From assembly GCA_947447625.1 (NCBI GenBank), contig CANFKS010000001.1, positions 53,908-117,907 of the forward strand: a DNA stretch of 64,000 nucleotides, in the 5' to 3' direction. How positions within the stretch are numbered: position 1 is the first letter of the stretch; each line of letters begins with the position of its first letter. The stretch comes from Rhodospirillales bacterium. GTDB lineage: Bacteria; Pseudomonadota; Alphaproteobacteria; Acetobacterales; Acetobacteraceae. Below, piece after piece: positions 59,517 to 64,000 of the stretch. The notes under the pieces were generated by a model. It searched no databases. It worked only from the letters and a program-made list of their open reading frames with translations, and had not been told where the DNA came from. A program made the translations under genes and the position numbers.

Positions 59517-59549
59517 GGGGGCTTCTTTTGCGCAAAAGAGGAAGCCCCC
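59517..59549. terminator. Imperfect hairpin GGGGGCTTCTTTTGCGCAAAAGAGGAAGCCCCC
   Basis: 9-bp outer arms plus inner TTTTGCGCAAAA palindrome, 3-nt bulge. Confidence 0.7.
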
Positions 59550-59621
59550 TCCCCTTCCCGCCTTGACGCCCACCCCCTCCCGCCGTTCCATGCTGCGCAA
59601 CGACGCTGGAGCTCCCGTACC

Positions 59622-60422
59622 ATGAACGCCATCACCGACCTCGGCAGCCGCACCGGCCTCGCCGAACGCCTGCGCATCCGCTCCGGCGCCTTCGCCGGAC
59701 AGACCTCCGGCCTCGCCCCCGGCAACGTGCAGGCCAACCTCGCCATTCTCCCCGCCGCCCTCGCCGGTGATTTCCTGCGCTTCGCCCACGCCAACCCCAA
59801 GCCTTGCCCCGTCCTTGCCGTCGCCGAACCCGGCAACCCCCACATTCCCGCCATCGGCCGCGACCTCGACATCCGCACCGACATCCCGCGCTACCGCGTC
59901 TGGCGCCATGGCGAACTCGTCGAGGAATGCACGGACATCTCGCATCTCTGGCGCGATGACCTGGTCAGCTTCCCCATCGGCTGCTCCTTCTCCTTCGAAG
60001 AAGCGCTCATCGAAGATGGCATCGAAGTCCGCCACATCGCCTGCGGCTCCAACGTGCCGATGTATCGCACCAACATCGCCTGCACACCGGCCGGCATTTT
60101 CCGCGGCCCCATGGTCGTCTCCATGCGCCCGATGTCACCCAGGGATGCCATCCGCGCCGTCCAAATCACCTCGCGCTTCCCCTCCGTCCACGGCGCGCCC
60201 GTCCATATCGGCCTGCCCGGCCTCCTCGGCATCAAGGATCTCGACAAGCCCGACTATGGCGACCCCGTCCCCATCGGTGCGAACGAACTCCCAGTCTTCT
60301 GGGCCTGCGGCGTCACCCCGCAAGCCGTCATCGCCGAGACCAAGCCCGAACTCTGCATCACCCATGCGCCAGGCTGCATGCTCATCACCGACCTGCGCAA
60401 CAGCAACCTCGCTGCTCTCTAA
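59622..60422 (+). CDS. Putative hydro-lyase, DUF1445 family (D-glutamate cyclase-type domain)
   Basis: [53 protein letters not shown]. Confidence 0.92.
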   Translation: MNAITDLGSRTGLAERLRIRSGAFAGQTSGLAPGNVQANLAILPAALAGDFLRFAHANPKPCPVLAVAEPGNPHIPAIGRDLDIRTDIPRYRVWRHGELVEECTDISHLWRDDLVSFPIGCSFSFEEALIEDGIEVRHIACGSNVPMYRTNIACTPAGIFRGPMVVSMRPMSPRDAIRAVQITSRFPSVHGAPVHIGLPGLLGIKDLDKPDYGDPVPIGANELPVFWACGVTPQAVIAETKPELCITHAPGCMLITDLRNSNLAAL

Positions 60423-61307
60423 GTGACCGCGCAGGACCGGATCGCGGCCATCGAGGCGCTGATCCATGTCGACGTCGGCCGCAACATCTCCGCCCTCTGT
60501 GCGGCGGCCCGGGGCGGCCTGTTCGGTGCTGCCTCCGCACTGGCCAGCGCCCGCCACGTCGGCCTCATTACCGGCTTCTATGTCCCGCTCGGCACCCCGC
60601 CAGCCGCCGAAACCGACGGGCCTGTCGGCGCTGCTCTGCTGCTTCACGGCCTCAACGCCGTCGGCATCCCGAGCCGCCTCGCCACCGACCGGCCCTGCGC
60701 CCCTGCCTGCGCCGCTGCCCTGGCCGCGGCCGGCCTCGATACCCCGCTCGACATCGTCGAACTCGATGCCCCACTCGCCCCCCTGATCGAGACCTGGCGC
60801 ACAGCGGGCATCAGCCACGCACTCTCCATCGAACGCTGCGGCCTCGCCGCCGATGGGCGCCCCCATAATCTTACGGGCCTCGATATCTCCCACTACACCG
60901 CCCCGCTCGATCACCTCTTCCTCGCCGGCCCCTGGACCACACTGGCCGTCGGCGATGGCGGCAACGAAATGGGCATGGGCGCCCTCCCCCCCGGCCTCGT
61001 CGCCGCCGATATCCAGAACGGCGACCAGATCGCCTGCATCACCCCCGCGCAACATCTCATCGTCGCCGGCGTCTCCAACTGGGGCGCCTGGGCCTTGCTC
61101 GCCGCCCTCGCCGTCCTCCGCCCGGACTGGCGCGACACCCTCCTGCACAGCCTCGACCCCGCCCTCGACGAACACATCCTCACCGCCACCGTCATCCAAG
61201 GCCCAGCCGTAGACGGCATCTCCCGCCAGCAAACCCTCACCGTCGACAACCACCCAATCGCCATGCACCACGCAAAACTGGCCCAATTTCGCGCACTCAT
61301 AGAGTAA
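60423..61307 (+). CDS. DUF4392 family protein (D-glutamate cyclase C-terminal-like)
   Basis: TGFYVPLGTPPAAETDGPVGAALLLHGLNAVG, GDGGNEMGMG; GTG directly after upstream TAA. Confidence 0.88.
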   Translation: MTAQDRIAAIEALIHVDVGRNISALCAAARGGLFGAASALASARHVGLITGFYVPLGTPPAAETDGPVGAALLLHGLNAVGIPSRLATDRPCAPACAAALAAAGLDTPLDIVELDAPLAPLIETWRTAGISHALSIERCGLAADGRPHNLTGLDISHYTAPLDHLFLAGPWTTLAVGDGGNEMGMGALPPGLVAADIQNGDQIACITPAQHLIVAGVSNWGAWALLAALAVLRPDWRDTLLHSLDPALDEHILTATVIQGPAVDGISRQQTLTVDNHPIAMHHAKLAQFRALIE

Positions 61308-61322
61308 CAGAAAACGACTGGA

Positions 61323-61389
61323 GCCTGACGGTTTTTGGCGATTCCGCCAAAAACCGTCAGGCGATCAAACAAATGGGGAGAGCGGGATC
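61323..61389. repeat. Palindrome module 3 plus linker 2 (rc) plus half-arm of module 1
   Basis: GCCTGACGGTTTTTGGCG / ATTC / CGCCAAAAACCGTCAGGC (18-bp perfect arms), then GATCAAACAAATGGGGAGAGCGGGATC. Confidence 0.93.
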
Positions 61390-61440
61390 GTCAGAGGTGG
61401 ATGCACCCGCGGCGTGAACCAGTCAGATGCAAAACCCGCA

Positions 61441-63030
61441 TCAGCTCCGATCGATCCCCCAAAAGATCGGGAATGGCGCGCGCACCGGAGCAGTGAGATT
61501 TGCCCGCAGCGCAGTGGGAGCAAACCAATGACCGAGCGGCATGAATGGCACAGCGTCAAACGCTGTGCGCTGCATCTCACGGCAGATTGCCTGCTGCGCA
61601 TCGCGGTCGGGCGCATCGAACCAGCGGTTGCGCTGCGCTTCGAGTTCAGGAATATCGGGCCAGCCGAAGAAGCCGGCCGTGCCGATGCCGCGCAGGATCT
61701 GGTGACTGGAAGGATCGGCGGCGCTGAGGCCATCAAACGTCAGCGGGGCGATGCTCCACCCTCCTTTTTCAACAGGCTCGCGGCTGAGACGTCGCTTTTC
61801 GAGGACACCCTGGTCCATGGTGACGAGATCCACGTTCAGCCCAAGGCGGCCAAAGAGATCCGCGGTGATCTGGCTGATGGCACTTTGTTCCGGCACTTCG
61901 GTGGCAGCAAGGATGACGATTTTCTCATTGCGATAGCCACTTTCAGCGATGAGACGCCGCGCGAGGCTGATGTCGCGCTTGCCGGTGAGGGCTTCAAGGC
62001 CGGCAGTGCTGTCCATGCCCAGTCCGGGCGTGAAAAAGCCGATTCCGGGCCTCGCGATCGCGGTGTCATCGCCGATGGCGCCCTGCATGTAGGTCGCCTG
62101 ATCGATCGCAGGCAACAATGCACGGCGGAGAGCCGGATTGTTGAAGGGCGGTTGCTGGTGGTTGATCAGGAAGGCAAGCATGGAACCGAAAGGGTCAACC
62201 GTGTTGACAACGACGCCGGGCGACTTGCGCAGTATTGGCAGCGAGTCGGTATGCGGGCGCTGCAGCCAGTCGACCTCCCCGCGCTGCAAAGCCGCAGAGG
62301 CGGTTGCGGGGTCGGGCAGGACGGCCCATTCGATGCGATCGAAGAGCGCGCGCTTGCCGCCGGCAAGGAAGTCGGGGGGCTCATTGCGGGGCGTGTAGGT
62401 GTCTGCCCTGGAGAATACGGCGCGGACACCGGAGACCCATTCGTCGGAAACAAAGCGATAAGGTCCGGAGCCGACGAACTCGCTGATCTGCTGGAGCGGC
62501 GGGGTATTCGCCATGCGCTCGGGCATGACGAAAAAGAAAGTATCGCGCGCGAGCATGGCGGGCAGCAGGGGAAATGGCCGTTTGGTGACAATTTCAAAGC
62601 GGCGGTCATCCAGGACCCGGGTGACGTCCGTCTCGGCTGCAATCTTCAGCCCGATGGCGCGGCGCTTCGACCAGCGCAGCAGCGAGGCGACGCAGTCTTG
62701 CGCACGCACGGGAACGCCGTCGTGAAAGCGCAGCTCCTCGCGCAGGGTGAAACGCCAGGTCCGGCCATCCGAGGAAAGCGCGTGGCCTGCGAGCATTTGT
62801 GGGACTGGCTGGCCAGTGAGGGTTTGACCGTAGAGCTGGTCCCAGATCATGTGGCCCGCATTGCGGGCGACAGGAGCGATGGTCACGAGGGGATCGGGAT
62901 GGTTAAGGTTGCCCTGAGGGACGAATCGAAGGGTCTTGGCAGGGGCAGCGATGGCGGGCGCTGCAAGAGGGGCGAGGATGAAACTGCGTGCTGCCTTGAG
63001 GATACGACGGCGGTTCATGGCGTGCTCCAT
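61441..63030 (-). CDS. ABC transporter substrate-binding protein, family 5 (dipeptide/oligopeptide type)
   Basis: MNRRRILKAARSFILAPLAAPAIA (Tat-like), LRFVPQGNLNHPDPLVTIAPVARNAGHMIWDQLYG. Confidence 0.92.
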   Translation of the reverse strand: MEHAMNRRRILKAARSFILAPLAAPAIAAPAKTLRFVPQGNLNHPDPLVTIAPVARNAGHMIWDQLYGQTLTGQPVPQMLAGHALSSDGRTWRFTLREELRFHDGVPVRAQDCVASLLRWSKRRAIGLKIAAETDVTRVLDDRRFEIVTKRPFPLLPAMLARDTFFFVMPERMANTPPLQQISEFVGSGPYRFVSDEWVSGVRAVFSRADTYTPRNEPPDFLAGGKRALFDRIEWAVLPDPATASAALQRGEVDWLQRPHTDSLPILRKSPGVVVNTVDPFGSMLAFLINHQQPPFNNPALRRALLPAIDQATYMQGAIGDDTAIARPGIGFFTPGLGMDSTAGLEALTGKRDISLARRLIAESGYRNEKIVILAATEVPEQSAISQITADLFGRLGLNVDLVTMDQGVLEKRRLSREPVEKGGWSIAPLTFDGLSAADPSSHQILRGIGTAGFFGWPDIPELEAQRNRWFDAPDRDAQQAICREMQRTAFDAVPFMPLGHWFAPTALRANLTAPVRAPFPIFWGIDRS

Positions 63031-63032
63031 TT

Positions 63033-63533
63033 TTAGATTTTACGGGGTTTGCGACGCCCTACCCCAGGCTTGGCATGGGCTTCGTGGACATCGACGAGGC
63101 GGGCCAGCAGGGTCAGGAGGGTCGTTGCCTCGGCCTCCGTAAGGGGAGAGAGGATGCGCCTGGCGACAGCGCGCACTGGCGGGGCCAAGTCTTGGAAGAG
63201 CGCTTCACCTGCTGCGGTGATCGTGAACTCTTTGGCCCGACGGTCAGCCGGGCGCACGGCGTGGGCGATCCAGCCGTTTGTCTCGAAAAACTCGAGCGCC
63301 TTGCCAATGGAGGTGGCGTCGCTGCCATGGAACGCGGCATGCCATCCACGGTCCTGGCGAGGATTTTCTCGAATCTGACGAAGGAGCGCAAAATACCAGC
63401 CCGGCTGCGGGAAAGGCGCTGGAATTTCAGAGAGCATCGCTGCGCAGATCTGGGCGAAGCGCCGCGCGAGATGCTGCGGAACGTGCCGGTGGAGGATGGG
63501 GATTATGCGATTCGAAGGCGATTCAGATTCCAT
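63033..63533 (-). CDS. MarR family transcriptional regulator
   Basis: Winged-helix pattern: IGKALEFFETNGWIAHAVRPADRRAKEFTITAAGEAL. Confidence 0.85.
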   Translation of the reverse strand: MESESPSNRIIPILHRHVPQHLARRFAQICAAMLSEIPAPFPQPGWYFALLRQIRENPRQDRGWHAAFHGSDATSIGKALEFFETNGWIAHAVRPADRRAKEFTITAAGEALFQDLAPPVRAVARRILSPLTEAEATTLLTLLARLVDVHEAHAKPGVGRRKPRKI

Positions 63534-63737
63534 ATGGAATTATTTCTTCGCGTCAGATTAGAACGCAAGTGAAAAATAAAGAATTCTTCGATTTTTACGC
63601 ACCGACGGCGATTTTGTCGCCAGCTACGAGCCGCCTGGAAGACTTTCGGCGTCTATGGATGTGCAGGTTGATGACAAAGCAGGCCAGAAGGTCACACCGC
63701 CGGTGATTCCACCTGTGGCGGTCCCGCTCTAAACGTA

Positions 63738-63865
63738 ATACCGAAACCCTGTGATCGCTGCTCTTCCGCGATCGCAGGGTTTCGGTATGCGCGCCGGGTT
63801 GGTGGGCGGCGGCGCACGGAAAAGGACTCATACCAAGGGTCGCGCTTTGCGAGCCTTGGTATAAG
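63738..63865. repeat. Composite repeat: palindrome module 4 - spacer - module 5 (copy of 17621-17750)
   Basis: ATACCGAAACCCTGTGATCGC..GCGATCGCAGGGTTTCGGTAT, conserved spacer GCGCGCCGGGTTGGTGGGCGGCGGCGCACGG, CATACCAAGGGTCGCGCTTTGCGAGCCTTGGTATAAG. Confidence 0.95.
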
Positions 63866-64000
63866 CGCCCGGTCTCGCCCGAGTTGCGTGGCGTTGGCCA
63901 TGGTCTGAAGACTGGTGCTCTGATCGGGGTCCTTCGTCGTGTCGGGGCCGGCGCAATTGAGATCAGAAGGATATCCGGTCGATACATGGCAAAATCTGGA

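Noticed and set aside
63595-63987. 130-aa ORF at the window end
   Set aside because: Mostly the translated module 4-5 repeat (YQGSQSATLG..AHQPGAHTETL).
1-64000. tRNA or rRNA genes
   Set aside because: No cloverleaf-like segment or rRNA-like stretch was noticed in the intergenic gaps; a tRNAscan run would be needed to exclude them formally.

Overview
GC-rich (est. mid-60s %) bacterial chromosomal window, gene-dense, most likely an alphaproteobacterium of the Acetobacteraceae/Rhodospirillales type (inferred from gene order and protein style; not tested). I support about 50 protein genes. Clusters include: TauD/cyclase; amidohydrolase; CobW GTPase; histidine kinase plus response regulator; YfgM-like/BamB/Der; orphan zinc-type substrate-binding protein with a Zur-box-like site; DevBCA-type exporter; penicillin acylase/FAH/Ldh; DUF1178-grxC-comF-rhodanese; aroK-aroB fusion/xerD; Sua5/CysQ; pepA/holC; lolA/UDG; ETF-QO plus two acyl-CoA dehydrogenases; gnd/gntK; soxBDAG sarcosine oxidase; DEAD helicase; gcdH; RlmD-like; DUF1445+DUF4392; DppA-like SBP/MarR. 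I saw no rRNA, tRNA, CRISPR array, prophage or IS element. The most unusual signal is a dispersed family of long, near-perfect intergenic palindromes built from a few recurring modules (7.5, 17.6-17.8, 26.4, 31.0, 35.5, 42.3, 61.3, 63.7 kb). At two convergent gene pairs one palindrome supplies the TAG stop codons of both genes. Several palindromes also lie where the strand composition (G- versus C-richness of the + strand) appears to flip. All homology calls come from reading translated sequence; no database search was run.
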